This document shows positions 15,780-24,024 of a DNA stretch of 50,223 bases, one piece after another. The number at the start of each line of letters is the position of its first letter. Position 1 is the first letter of the stretch. The stretch lies in NCBI GenBank assembly GCA_018663505.1, contig JABJQG010000039.1:1-50223 (forward strand). Reading direction: 5' to 3'. Source of the DNA: Pseudobdellovibrionaceae bacterium (lineage in GTDB: Bacteria > Bdellovibrionota > Bdellovibrionia > Bdellovibrionales > UBA1609). The position numbers and the translations under genes were made by a program. The notes under the pieces were generated by a model. That model ran no database searches and had not been told where the DNA came from. It saw nothing but the letters and a program-made list of their open reading frames with translations.

Positions 15780-16196
15780 ATGGATTGTATGTTTCCCAAT
15801 GTTGGTTGCCAATGCAGAATAGACTTTGCTATTCCAGATGTGAGCTCAGTTTCTATTTTACTTAAAGAAGGTAAATCTATAGCTCAGAATGAAACCCTAT
15901 CCGTTGGGAATCAAAATAAATATTGTAGCGCTTACGGTATTATAAGTCAGAATAAGCTTATGTGTGGGACATTTGGAGAGTGGATTATAGATATTGAGCT
16001 GTTGAAAAATAGTAATGTGGTTGGCTATATAAGAGCAGTGACTGGTGGAGCACTTTCTATGCCTGGAACTCTTAGCGAAACTAATTTAGTTGATCTGTTT
16101 AATTTTTCAAAATTAGATCATTTTCCAGTAAGCAGAACCTCTAGTGACACCTTTAGCTATCCTGATAATTCAAGATGCATTAATCCAGAGCTGTAA
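15780..16196 (+). CDS. Small Cys-containing hypothetical protein, possibly truncated
   Basis: A 138-residue frame. It starts MDCMFPNVGCQC without signal peptide, although the cysteine spacing and beta-rich composition (SVSILLKEGKS, GEWIIDIELL) look like an exported protein such as its upstream neighbour. The Shine-Dalgarno is poor (AGG about 15 nt before). It may have lost its N-terminus. It ends 53 bp from the convergent Hsp20-fusion gene. Confidence 0.5.
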   Translation: MDCMFPNVGCQCRIDFAIPDVSSVSILLKEGKSIAQNETLSVGNQNKYCSAYGIISQNKLMCGTFGEWIIDIELLKNSNVVGYIRAVTGGALSMPGTLSETNLVDLFNFSKLDHFPVSRTSSDTFSYPDNSRCINPEL

Positions 16197-16248
16197 TATC
16201 TATGGAAAGGTGTGGCAATTTATCTATCAAAGGAAACTATTTTAATGT

Positions 16249-17799
16249 CTAAAAAAGCCCCTTTTTAGGTAGGGTCACCTTTAGAGTGTTATGATCCCAG
16301 TCTTTAAGAATGCTTTTCTTTGCAACGGGTTGTTTGAGCATTATTTCTTCGCGAAATGTTTGGAAGTTGTTTGAACTCACTTTTCGTTCACCTTCATTGT
16401 ATTTAACTTTGTGTTCTCTGGCACCAGAAACAATGACTCGGTCATCTTTAACAATGACCTTTACATTGTCTTTTTCATGTTCAGGAATGTTCACTTCTAA
16501 TTTGTAAAAATTGGGTTCATCGATTAATTTGGCACTAACGCCATGCACTTGGTAAAAAGGGTCATCCTTTCTTTGGAAATCAACATTTTCCTGGTCAAGT
16601 TGTTTGGATTTCTCTTTTTGAGCAGCAAGTATAAAACGATCTCTTTGAGAAATTAAAGATTGATTTTGAACTTTCTGATTTGCACTGAAACTTTTTAGGT
16701 ATTCTTTGTTTTGATTAGCCAAGTTAGATCTATATATTTTATCACGCTTTACTGACTCTTTTTGATAATCATCAAAGTGTTTTTGTTTTCCACCCTCGTT
16801 GGCTTTTCTAAGTTCATCAATTTCTTTTTTGTGTGCTGTTTCTGTATCACGTATTTCTTTGGTATTTTTTTTCTGTAAAACATCTAATTGCCGGTCTCCC
16901 TCCTGCTTCGTGTGTTTAATTTGCGAGGAGTATTCTTTTTGAATGAGTTCAGTATTTTTAATCCCTTTTTCTCTTTCTCTTAATTGCACATCTTGATTTT
17001 GCTCTTTGAGTTGTTGCATTTGGAAATTTGATTCAGAATGAATTTTTGCTTTTTCATTATGTACTTTATTTTTTAAGTCACTTATGGCGGCACTACTGTT
17101 TTTTTGTTCAGTTTCGTACATTTGATGGCTAGTTGATTTTTGTTGTTGTAACCGTGCCATGGACTCTTTTTGTTGTTTATTATAAGTCTTAGAAAATGCT
17201 GTTTTTTGTTCATTTATAGTCTTTTTATTTGTTGAGTTATGATCTTTGACCTCTTGTTGTGAATGAACCTTTATCTCTCGAAGTTGGTTATTTTCTTTAT
17301 GTTGAATGTCTTGTAATAACTGAGCACTATTTTTTTGTATATTTTTTCTTTGCTCAATTTCCTGTTTCATAATTTTTCTTGTGGTATTTTTGGCTTTTTC
17401 ACGTTCAGATGTCTCTTGAATCTGAACCTGCTGAATTTTATCAGAGAGACGAGATTCTTTAGACTTATAATTTCGCTCTAGATTATTAATCCTTTGTTCC
17501 CCATCATTTGAAATATGAGAGAAGGTACGTTGGTTTGAGAGCTTTTTATTGTAAATTTTTTGTTCATTCTGTTTACTTAGTGCTGCGATACGCTCTTCAT
17601 AGTTTTTTTGAATATGATTTACTGCAGACTGGCCTTCATTTCGAGATTTAATGCGTTTATCATCATATTTTTTTCTTATATTTTGCACGTCGTTATCGCC
17701 AGATTTAATAATCGCATCACGTTTATTTTTATATTTGGTTTTTAAATCCAGTAGCTTCTGAGAGTTTTCTCGAGCCTGGTTGTTAATAGCGTCACTCAT
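16249..17799 (-). CDS. Long coiled-coil protein with C-terminal Hsp20/alpha-crystallin domain
   Basis: A 516-residue protein. Residues 1-405 are almost continuous heptad-type helix, extremely rich in Lys, Glu, Gln, Asn and Ser and nearly free of Pro and Gly: a long coiled coil. Residues about 412-516 form an alpha-crystallin domain: FYKLEVNIPEHEKDNVKVIV, then DDRVIVSGARE, a loop, FREEIMLKQPV and LKVTLPKKG, matching the beta-strand order of small heat-shock proteins. The C-terminal I-x-I tail of canonical sHsps is missing, so assembly is probably driven by the coiled coil. It could be a cytoplasmic scaffold or filament with chaperone-type clients. A hairpin overlaps its stop codon. Confidence 0.8.
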   Translation of the reverse strand: MSDAINNQARENSQKLLDLKTKYKNKRDAIIKSGDNDVQNIRKKYDDKRIKSRNEGQSAVNHIQKNYEERIAALSKQNEQKIYNKKLSNQRTFSHISNDGEQRINNLERNYKSKESRLSDKIQQVQIQETSEREKAKNTTRKIMKQEIEQRKNIQKNSAQLLQDIQHKENNQLREIKVHSQQEVKDHNSTNKKTINEQKTAFSKTYNKQQKESMARLQQQKSTSHQMYETEQKNSSAAISDLKNKVHNEKAKIHSESNFQMQQLKEQNQDVQLREREKGIKNTELIQKEYSSQIKHTKQEGDRQLDVLQKKNTKEIRDTETAHKKEIDELRKANEGGKQKHFDDYQKESVKRDKIYRSNLANQNKEYLKSFSANQKVQNQSLISQRDRFILAAQKEKSKQLDQENVDFQRKDDPFYQVHGVSAKLIDEPNFYKLEVNIPEHEKDNVKVIVKDDRVIVSGAREHKVKYNEGERKVSSNNFQTFREEIMLKQPVAKKSILKDWDHNTLKVTLPKKGLF

Positions 17800-17847
17800 A
17801 CACCTATAATATCATAAATTTTGTTTTAATTAAGTGGTCAACTGGGG

Positions 17848-18147
17848 TTATAGTCCTTGGGAGGGCGTTGCGGGAGCTCTAGCTGGACCGAAAACAGGTC
17901 CTTCAGAGGGGTTTTTGCATAACTGTCTAAAGTGTGAGTTATTCCCCAAGCATTTCCAACTAGTGATGTAACTAATTTGTTCAGCAAGCTTTACATGATG
18001 GTAGGTTGGGTACTGGTATTGATCTAAGGTGGAATGTACCATGCGTGATTTCCCAGTATTAGTATCAGTAATGGCAAGTTGAAACACTCGATAGTCTGCC
18101 CATAAGACAGAAGAGTAAAATATAACAATCATCACCATAAGACGCAT
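17848..18147 (-). CDS. Small secreted protein
   Basis: A 99-residue protein with a short signal peptide (MVMIVIFYSSVLWA, cleavage before DYRV). The mature part is about 80 residues with two cysteines (KCLGN and QLCKN) that could pair, and a Pro/Ala-rich tail (PARAPATPSQ). The family is unknown. It lies downstream of the large palindrome at 18199-18365, which would form a very stable hairpin in any transcript reading through from the gene at 18376-18699. Confidence 0.7.
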   Translation of the reverse strand: MRLMVMIVIFYSSVLWADYRVFQLAITDTNTGKSRMVHSTLDQYQYPTYHHVKLAEQISYITSWKCLGNNSHFRQLCKNPSEGPVFGPARAPATPSQGL

Positions 18148-18198
18148 AAATTAATTTCGGCTTTATGAGTTATATTCTTTAGTGAAACACAAAAAATA

Positions 18199-18365
18199 CT
18201 TCTTACAGCTGATGCACTCAGAACTCCTTTTTCATATTCGAAACTTTTAGCGCCAAAAGCGAGTTCGGATCGCAGCCCGAAGGGCGAGAACCGCATGTCT
18301 GAGCCTTTTGGTGCTAAAAGTTTCGAATATGAAAAAGGAGTTCTGAGTGCATCAGCTGTAAGAAG
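18199..18365. repeat. Long inverted repeat, 61-bp arms
   Basis: Arms 18199-18259 and 18305-18365 are inverted copies identical at 60 of 61 positions, with a 45-nt spacer containing a GCCC/GGGC mini-hairpin. It starts 51 bp upstream of the minus-strand start at 18147 and ends 10 bp from the stop codon at 18376, occupying the whole space between two same-strand genes. Confidence 0.95.
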
Positions 18366-18375
18366 CAGCTAGGCC

Positions 18376-18699
18376 CTAATGCTTAACAAAGTGAGATTTC
18401 AAAATTGTATTTTCGATAACTTGAAAATAGGTACGCACTAAGATTTCAAATTGCCTAGAATCTAAACCACCAAGGAAATCATTCTTCTCTTCAATGGTGG
18501 TTTTACCCAACAAGTCACACAGCAACACATGTGCCTCACGACTGGTTTCCGCAGAGTGAAAATCGATGTTTTTTGAAGGTTTTGATTTTAAGATATTGGC
18601 AAGATCAATTTTTTCAAAAAGAAAGTGATGACCATTCAGAGATTGTTTGATTAAATATTCTAGATGCTGCATTTGTTGTGGTTCAATCTCTGTTAACAT
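18376..18699 (-). CDS. Small cytoplasmic hypothetical protein
   Basis: I place the start at the ATG at 18699 (107 residues). A longer in-frame extension to 18885 exists, but its extra Phe/Leu-rich residues are the antisense of a Lys-rich coding segment of the divergent gene. The protein is helical and soluble (LTEIEPQQMQHLEYLI, FLGGLDSRQFEILVRTYF), and the family is unrecognised. It is divergent from the tandem-domain gene at 18788. The Shine-Dalgarno is weak. Confidence 0.6.
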   Translation of the reverse strand: MLTEIEPQQMQHLEYLIKQSLNGHHFLFEKIDLANILKSKPSKNIDFHSAETSREAHVLLCDLLGKTTIEEKNDFLGGLDSRQFEILVRTYFQVIENTILKSHFVKH

Positions 18700-18787
18700 A
18701 CTTATATTTTGAAGGTAAAACAGGGTTTGAATCAAGAAGTGTTTGTGCAGTTTTGACAACACACGTCGAACTAGAAAGTGGAAAAAA

Positions 18788-19684
18788 ATGGAGAAAACTT
18801 TGGTTAAAAAAAGTAAGACAAAAAACAATAAAAAGTCCACACCAAGATCCGCACCAAAGTCCAGTGGATCCATAGTTATAGACAAGGCTAAAGGCTTGGT
18901 TTTTGATTCTGAAGAGGCACTTTATAAGCACTTTAAAAAAGACATCTCAATTGTTGAAGACTTTATCAATAAATACAAATTGGATAATGATATAAAAGAA
19001 AGTGAGTTCGAAAAATTTGACGATCATCTTGATGAAACTTTGAACCATCCAGATGAAATTTGGCTAAACAATAGTCTTTTGAAAGGCAGCCCAGTTTCTA
19101 TTTATATTCGCTACTATGAAAATGAAGGTATTTTGCCAGAAGAGATTGATGTTTATTTTTATATGGCAGTTGCATTGAATAATGAAAATATGCCAGCTTT
19201 CGTTTTTTACCACAGTCCCTCAATGAACTTAGAGCAAGTGGAAAACTATAGGCAAGGGGAGTTGTTATACAGTAGAGCATTAACAGAGGTTCCTTTGGGG
19301 TCCATTGAAGGTGATGCTTTATTTGAATCAGATGACTTAGCTGTGGGTTTGTACTCGGCGATGATGCTTTTAAGAGCCGATTCTGACATTCAAGAAGAAG
19401 ATTTTTCTAAATATGCAGATTTTAGAGAACGTACCATCGAAGAGTCTGATGAAATATGGCGACACACAGATTCACAAGGCAATGTGTTGGTCAACTTTGT
19501 GGCCGAATACAGTGACCCTGATTTTGGCACTTTTCATTATGTAGCAGTGACAGTTGAAGACAGTGGTACGGATAGCCATGCTTTGTTATTTTCATTCCCA
19601 TCAAATGATGAATCTTTAGTTGGAAGATACCGGTACGGAGAAAACCTTCAGGCCGATGAGGTTGTTCAGGAATCTTCTCATTGA
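18788..19684 (+). CDS. Tandem-domain hypothetical protein (possible PBECR-like fold)
   Basis: A 298-residue soluble protein, ATG at 18788 after AGTGGAAAAAA. A Lys/Ser-rich N-terminus (residues 1-25) precedes two similar halves. Each has a DEIW motif (HPDEIWLNN and ESDEIWRHT), a Tyr/Val-rich strand pair (FYMAVAL and FHYVAVTV) and a SxP-xxx-RYR/NYRQGE-type end, so the gene arose by internal duplication. The pattern recalls PBECR nuclease-fold proteins, which I mention only as a candidate: no catalytic set is identifiable with confidence. The last 69 bp overlap the end of the convergent lipoprotein gene. Confidence 0.72.
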   Translation: MEKTLVKKSKTKNNKKSTPRSAPKSSGSIVIDKAKGLVFDSEEALYKHFKKDISIVEDFINKYKLDNDIKESEFEKFDDHLDETLNHPDEIWLNNSLLKGSPVSIYIRYYENEGILPEEIDVYFYMAVALNNENMPAFVFYHSPSMNLEQVENYRQGELLYSRALTEVPLGSIEGDALFESDDLAVGLYSAMMLLRADSDIQEEDFSKYADFRERTIEESDEIWRHTDSQGNVLVNFVAEYSDPDFGTFHYVAVTVEDSGTDSHALLFSFPSNDESLVGRYRYGENLQADEVVQESSH

Positions 19685-20566
19685 GTACATCCACTTGCTG
19701 AGCATAAGGGTAAAACTAACATTGGGTTTAGCTTGATTATTTACTGAAGCAATAAATCGTCCCTTATTTACATTGACTTGAGCATACAGGAGGGAGTTTT
19801 CTCTTAGGATATCCTTACAAAACTCTTCTGTATTTTGTTGATAAATTTCTTCGGTAAACCCATTAAATATATCAGGGTAATTGGGATGAATTTCCTGTAG
19901 GGTTAGTGAATCATGAGAGTTTGCATAAATGTTTGGATCAGAATAAAATGGTGGGAGCAAAAAATTAACATAATCAATGGCTGTGCCACCTGTGCTGGGG
20001 TATAGAGCTAAAACTACGGCATCATACTCTACAAGAACATCTACAAGTAGTAATTGGTGCTTTTGAAAAAAATTATTGATGGTATAGTTTTCGTCATCAT
20101 AATCTGTGACCACATCGTTGATCAGACTTAACCCCATGCTGGTATAAACTCTTGGAAGACTGGTATCTTCGTTAAGAATAAATTGTCCAGTGTATCTATT
20201 TTGAATATGAAACTCCACAGGAGTTTGTCGTGTTCTTGCGGTAGCACCATTGTTCTGCCCCCATAAATACATTTCTAGTTTGTAATTCACCGAGGTTAAA
20301 ATTTTACTGGGTACATGGACTAACCTTAGAGGAATTCTTGAATAATCAAAAGCCCCTGTGCTTGGAATCACATAGGTCGTCAGTAAACCCGACATGGATT
20401 TTGAGGGATAGTGAAATCCATTACATTGAGCTACAGAGCCTGAGAGCCGGGTATCCTCATTAGTGACCTCTTCGCGGGAGCTTAAGTCTTCTGAGTTATT
20501 GGCTATTTTACTGCCACCACAGGCTATGATAATCAGAGAAAATAATAAAATCACAAGTGCTTTCAT
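19616..20566 (-). CDS. Lipoprotein of unknown function
   Basis: A 316-residue protein with signal sequence ALVILLFSLIIIAC, a lipobox giving lipidation at Cys16, followed by GGS and a disordered Ser/Glu-rich linker (residues 20-45). The mature domain is Tyr/Asn-rich and beta-looking (LRLVHVPSKILTSVNYKLEM), with no recognised family. The C-terminus is basic and hydrophobic (LSKWMYSMRRFLNNLI); that part lies in the overlap with the convergent gene, so the true stop could be constrained by it. It is probably anchored in the outer or inner membrane facing the periplasm. Confidence 0.78.
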   Translation of the reverse strand: MKALVILLFSLIIIACGGSKIANNSEDLSSREEVTNEDTRLSGSVAQCNGFHYPSKSMSGLLTTYVIPSTGAFDYSRIPLRLVHVPSKILTSVNYKLEMYLWGQNNGATARTRQTPVEFHIQNRYTGQFILNEDTSLPRVYTSMGLSLINDVVTDYDDENYTINNFFQKHQLLLVDVLVEYDAVVLALYPSTGGTAIDYVNFLLPPFYSDPNIYANSHDSLTLQEIHPNYPDIFNGFTEEIYQQNTEEFCKDILRENSLLYAQVNVNKGRFIASVNNQAKPNVSFTLMLSKWMYSMRRFLNNLIGLKVFSVPVSSN

Positions 20567-20661
20567 AGTTTAATTATCGGGTTTTAAGAAGAATTCATTA
20601 ATAAAGCTCTAACAGTAGGCCTTAACTTGCCATTAAACTAGACATATGGTACCCATAGTGC

Positions 20662-21618
20662 ATGAAATCTTTGGTCTTAAAGGCAAATAACGGGGTGAGC
20701 TTGGGCATAGAGATTCCTGCCATAGATACGGTAGGGGTCAATGAGAGAGCTCAATTTTTTACAAAAAGAAGTATTAAAAATCAATCTAAATTAGATGTTC
20801 TATATGAAATCATAAAGATGATTGATCTTACCACATTAGAAGGTAGTGATACTCCTCAGAAGGTAAATCAACTTTGTCAAAAAGCAAAACAGCCCTTACC
20901 TAGCTATATTTTTGAAGAAATGGGGTTAAATGATTTACCTTCAATTCCATCCACAGCAGCAGTGTGTGTTTATCCTTCATTAGTGCCTGTGGCAAAAAAA
21001 GCTTTAGAAGGTACGGATATAAATATTGCATCAGTGGCCACTAGCTTTCCATCTGGACAAGTGCCTATGGATATTAAAACTCAAGATGTTTCACGCGCAG
21101 TAGAATTCGGTGCTACAGAAATTGACATGGTAATTAATCGTGGTGCTTTTTTGTCTGGAGATTATCAAATGGTTTATGATGAAATTACTGCGGTGAAAAA
21201 AACCTGTGGACGAGCCCACTTAAAAGTAATTTTAGAAACTGGTGAAATTGGCGAATTTGATAAGGTACGCCTAGCATCTGATATTGCCATGTATGCAGGA
21301 GCTGACTTTATTAAAACTTCCACTGGCAAAATTCCGTCGGCAGCAAATTTGCCTGTTACTTTAGTTATGTTGAATGCCATTAAAGATTATTATGTGGCCA
21401 CTGGCATTAAAATTGGGATGAAGCCAGCAGGTGGTATTAAAACAGCCAAGCAGGCCATTCATTATTTATGTATGGTCAACGAAACCTTAGGGCCGGAATG
21501 GCTAACTCCAGATCTCTTTCGATTTGGTGCGAGCAGTTTGTTGAACGATGTGTTAAAGCAAATTTTAAAACAATACTCGGGCCATTATTATTACGACAAA
21601 GTTTTTTCTTTAGATTAA
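20662..21618 (+). CDS. deoC: Deoxyribose-phosphate aldolase
   Basis: Cleaves 2-deoxyribose-5-phosphate to acetaldehyde and glyceraldehyde-3-phosphate, the last step of deoxynucleoside catabolism. It is a class I aldolase: the Schiff-base lysine is in DFIKTSTGK (near residue 218) and the second active-site lysine in GMKPAGGIKT. The Asp in EIDMVINRG is also conserved. At 318 residues it is longer than the E. coli type (about 260), with an N-terminal extension of 60-70 residues. It starts a three-gene set with two aldehyde dehydrogenase-like genes; the next ATG is 11 bp after its stop. Confidence 0.94.
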   Translation: MKSLVLKANNGVSLGIEIPAIDTVGVNERAQFFTKRSIKNQSKLDVLYEIIKMIDLTTLEGSDTPQKVNQLCQKAKQPLPSYIFEEMGLNDLPSIPSTAAVCVYPSLVPVAKKALEGTDINIASVATSFPSGQVPMDIKTQDVSRAVEFGATEIDMVINRGAFLSGDYQMVYDEITAVKKTCGRAHLKVILETGEIGEFDKVRLASDIAMYAGADFIKTSTGKIPSAANLPVTLVMLNAIKDYYVATGIKIGMKPAGGIKTAKQAIHYLCMVNETLGPEWLTPDLFRFGASSLLNDVLKQILKQYSGHYYYDKVFSLD

Positions 21619-21629
21619 CGGGGACTTAT

Positions 21630-23183
21630 ATGCAGAACCAACAGCTTAATAATAAAAAAATTAATGAGAAAAAAAGTGGGAAGAACAATCAGGTAAAAAA
21701 TACGGGCAGTGAAAACGTTGACCATAATCAGTCTTCAATTTTTAACTTTGATTACGCTCCATCTTTAGAGTCCACAAAAGTGGTAAATATCCAAAAGAAG
21801 TATGATTTATTTATTAATGGTCAGTTTCAAAAACCAAAATCCAATAAATATTTTAAAACTATTAACCCAGCTACTGGAGAAGTGCTTTCCGAATTAGCTG
21901 AAGCCTCGAAAGAAGATGTGGACCTAGCTGTTCAAGCCGCCAATACAGCTTATGAGCAAACATGGTCGAAGCTATCTGGAAAAGAAAAAGGAAAATACTT
22001 GTTTCGTATTGCTCGATTGATACAAGAGAGAGCCAAAGAGTTTGCTGTTTTAGAAACATTGGATAATGGAAAACCAATAAAAGAAACTAGAGATGTGGAT
22101 ATCCCTTTAGTTTCAGCTTACTTTTTTTATTATGCCGGATGGGCAGATAAGTTGGACTATTTATATCCAGGTAAAAAAGTGAAACCCATAGGTGTGGCAG
22201 CTCAAATTATTCCATGGAACTTTCCGTTACTTATGGCAGCATGGAAAATTGCACCAGCCCTTGCTGCGGGTAACTGTGTGGTTTTAAAACCGGCGGAAAC
22301 AACCTCTTTAACAGCTTTATTGTTAGCTGAGGTAATTCAAGATGCTGGTTTACCAGATGGTGTTGTTAACATTATTACAGGGGCCGGAAATACAGGTGCG
22401 GAACTAGTAAAGCACCCTGATATTCAGAAAGTTGCTTTCACTGGCTCCACAGAAATAGGAAAATTAATTGCAGAGAATATATCAGACACGAATAAGAAAT
22501 TGACCTTAGAGTTGGGTGGAAAATCCGCGCAGATTGTTTTTGAAGACGCTGCCATTGATCAAGCTGTTGAAGGTGTTGTTAATGGCATTTACTTTAACCA
22601 AGGGCATGTGTGTTGTGCTGGTTCTCGTTTATTAGTTCAAGAGTCCATTGCTGAAGTTTTTGTTTCGAAGTTAAAAGACCGCATGGCACAAATTAGAGTG
22701 GGAAATCCTTTAGATAAAAACACTGATCTTGGTGCTATAAATTCTGCAGAAGAGCTTGAGAAGATTCAAAAATTAATCGAATTAGGGAAACAAGAAAGTT
22801 CGAAGTATTTCGAAATAGACACAGCCTTGCCAAAAGAAGGGTATTACCAGCGCCCGTGTTTTTTTAATGAGGTGTCTTCGAATTTTAGTTTAAATCGTAA
22901 AGAAGTATTTGGGCCAGTTCTTAGTATTTCAACATTTAGAACTACGGAAGAAGCTATTTTAAAAGCTAATGATACACAGTATGGATTAGCGGCAGGGATT
23001 TGGTCAGATAAAGGTTATAAAATTCAACAAGTGGCTGCTAAATTAAAAGCTGGGGTGATTTGGGCAAATACTTATAACAAATTTGATCCCACATCTCCGT
23101 TTGGTGGATATTTTGAAAGTGGCTATGGACGAGAAGGTGGTAAGCACGGACTACTACCTTATTTAGAAATTGGTGGAGAATAA
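21630..23183 (+). CDS. Aldehyde dehydrogenase family protein
   Basis: A 517-residue NAD(P)+-dependent aldehyde dehydrogenase. I take the ATG at 21630 (GGGGA upstream) because a longer frame runs back into deoC. Residues 1-55 are a polar Asn/Lys-rich extension. The core shows IIPWNFPLLMAAWK (cofactor binding), LELGGKSAQI (general-base Glu) and NQGHVCCAGSR (nucleophile Cys near residue 327), and ends FGGYFESGYGREGG. Placed between deoC and a half-length paralog, it probably oxidises the acetaldehyde released by DeoC. The next gene starts 1 bp after its stop. Confidence 0.92.
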   Translation: MQNQQLNNKKINEKKSGKNNQVKNTGSENVDHNQSSIFNFDYAPSLESTKVVNIQKKYDLFINGQFQKPKSNKYFKTINPATGEVLSELAEASKEDVDLAVQAANTAYEQTWSKLSGKEKGKYLFRIARLIQERAKEFAVLETLDNGKPIKETRDVDIPLVSAYFFYYAGWADKLDYLYPGKKVKPIGVAAQIIPWNFPLLMAAWKIAPALAAGNCVVLKPAETTSLTALLLAEVIQDAGLPDGVVNIITGAGNTGAELVKHPDIQKVAFTGSTEIGKLIAENISDTNKKLTLELGGKSAQIVFEDAAIDQAVEGVVNGIYFNQGHVCCAGSRLLVQESIAEVFVSKLKDRMAQIRVGNPLDKNTDLGAINSAEELEKIQKLIELGKQESSKYFEIDTALPKEGYYQRPCFFNEVSSNFSLNRKEVFGPVLSISTFRTTEEAILKANDTQYGLAAGIWSDKGYKIQQVAAKLKAGVIWANTYNKFDPTSPFGGYFESGYGREGGKHGLLPYLEIGGE

Positions 23184-23184
23184 A

Positions 23185-24024
23185 ATGAAAACTTTAAAAG
23201 TACTAAAAACCATTAAGCTATTTATTAACGGTGATTTTGTAAGAACTGAGTCTGGGCGCAGTTTTAAAATGAACAATAATGATGGTGAAACCTATGCTAA
23301 CATGAGCTTGGCCTCTAGAAAAGATTTTAGAAATGCAGTGGTTGCGGCAAAATCAGCACAAACTGTGTGGGCTAAAAAAACGGCTTATAATCGAAGTCAG
23401 ATATTGTACCGAATGGCAGAAATGGCTGAAGGAAAAATTACTGAGCTTGAAAATGCGATTACAGAAACAACAGAGACTCCCAAGATACAGGCACAGCTTA
23501 TTGCACAATCCATTGTAGACACCTTTGTGTTTTACGCAGGCTTTTGTGATAAGTATCAACAGCTAATGAGCTGTATAAACCCCGTGGCAGGACCTCACCA
23601 CAACTTTACTACCGTAGATGCCGTTGGCGTGGTGGGTTTATTTGCTGATAAAGAAGTTTCTATGCAACTATTTATGGACCAACTCTGTTCCGCACTCACA
23701 TCTTCAAACTCTGTGGTGGCACTGCTTCCAAAAAAATATGCTGCCATTCTAGCGCCTTTATCTGAAGTGTTGGCAACTTCAGATTTACCAAAAGGGGTAG
23801 TTAACCTACTTACTGGGGATCAAGAAGAGTTGGGTGAACACTTTGCTTCTCACTTTGAACTGAATTCACTTTGTTATTTGGGAGATAATTCTGAAACAAA
23901 AAAGCATTTCAAAAAACAAGCGGCCAAAAATATGAAGCGCATTGTGCTGCCAAAAAGTAAAACTCTAGAGTTAGAAAACATTCTTAATTTTGTTGAGTAC
24001 AAAACCGTTTGGCATCCAGCTTAG
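23185..24024 (+). CDS. Half-length aldehyde dehydrogenase-like protein (no catalytic domain)
   Basis: A 279-residue protein starting at the ATG 23185 with GGTGGAG upstream. It aligns by pattern with the N-terminal cofactor domain of aldehyde dehydrogenases: KLFINGDFVRTESGRSF, then VAAAKSAQTVWAKKTAYNR and LPKGVVNLLTGD. It stops before the catalytic Cys region, and the NAD-binding PWNFP motif is replaced (VGLFADKEVSM). It therefore cannot be an active dehydrogenase. Its intact frame and tight linkage suggest a structural or regulatory subunit of the full-length enzyme. Comparable deoC-ALDH-short ALDH arrangements occur in other bacteria as I recall, so it is unlikely to be a fresh truncation. 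Confidence 0.85.
   Translation: MKTLKVLKTIKLFINGDFVRTESGRSFKMNNNDGETYANMSLASRKDFRNAVVAAKSAQTVWAKKTAYNRSQILYRMAEMAEGKITELENAITETTETPKIQAQLIAQSIVDTFVFYAGFCDKYQQLMSCINPVAGPHHNFTTVDAVGVVGLFADKEVSMQLFMDQLCSALTSSNSVVALLPKKYAAILAPLSEVLATSDLPKGVVNLLTGDQEELGEHFASHFELNSLCYLGDNSETKKHFKKQAAKNMKRIVLPKSKTLELENILNFVEYKTVWHPA

Noticed and set aside
18700-18885. Phe/Leu-rich N-terminal extension of the small minus-strand gene
   Set aside because: It is the antisense of the Lys-rich start of the divergent gene; the hydrophobic look is an AAA/TTT effect.
21468-21629. Long N-terminal extension of the aldehyde dehydrogenase
   Set aside because: It runs back through the deoC coding sequence in another frame; the ATG at 21630 has a Shine-Dalgarno.
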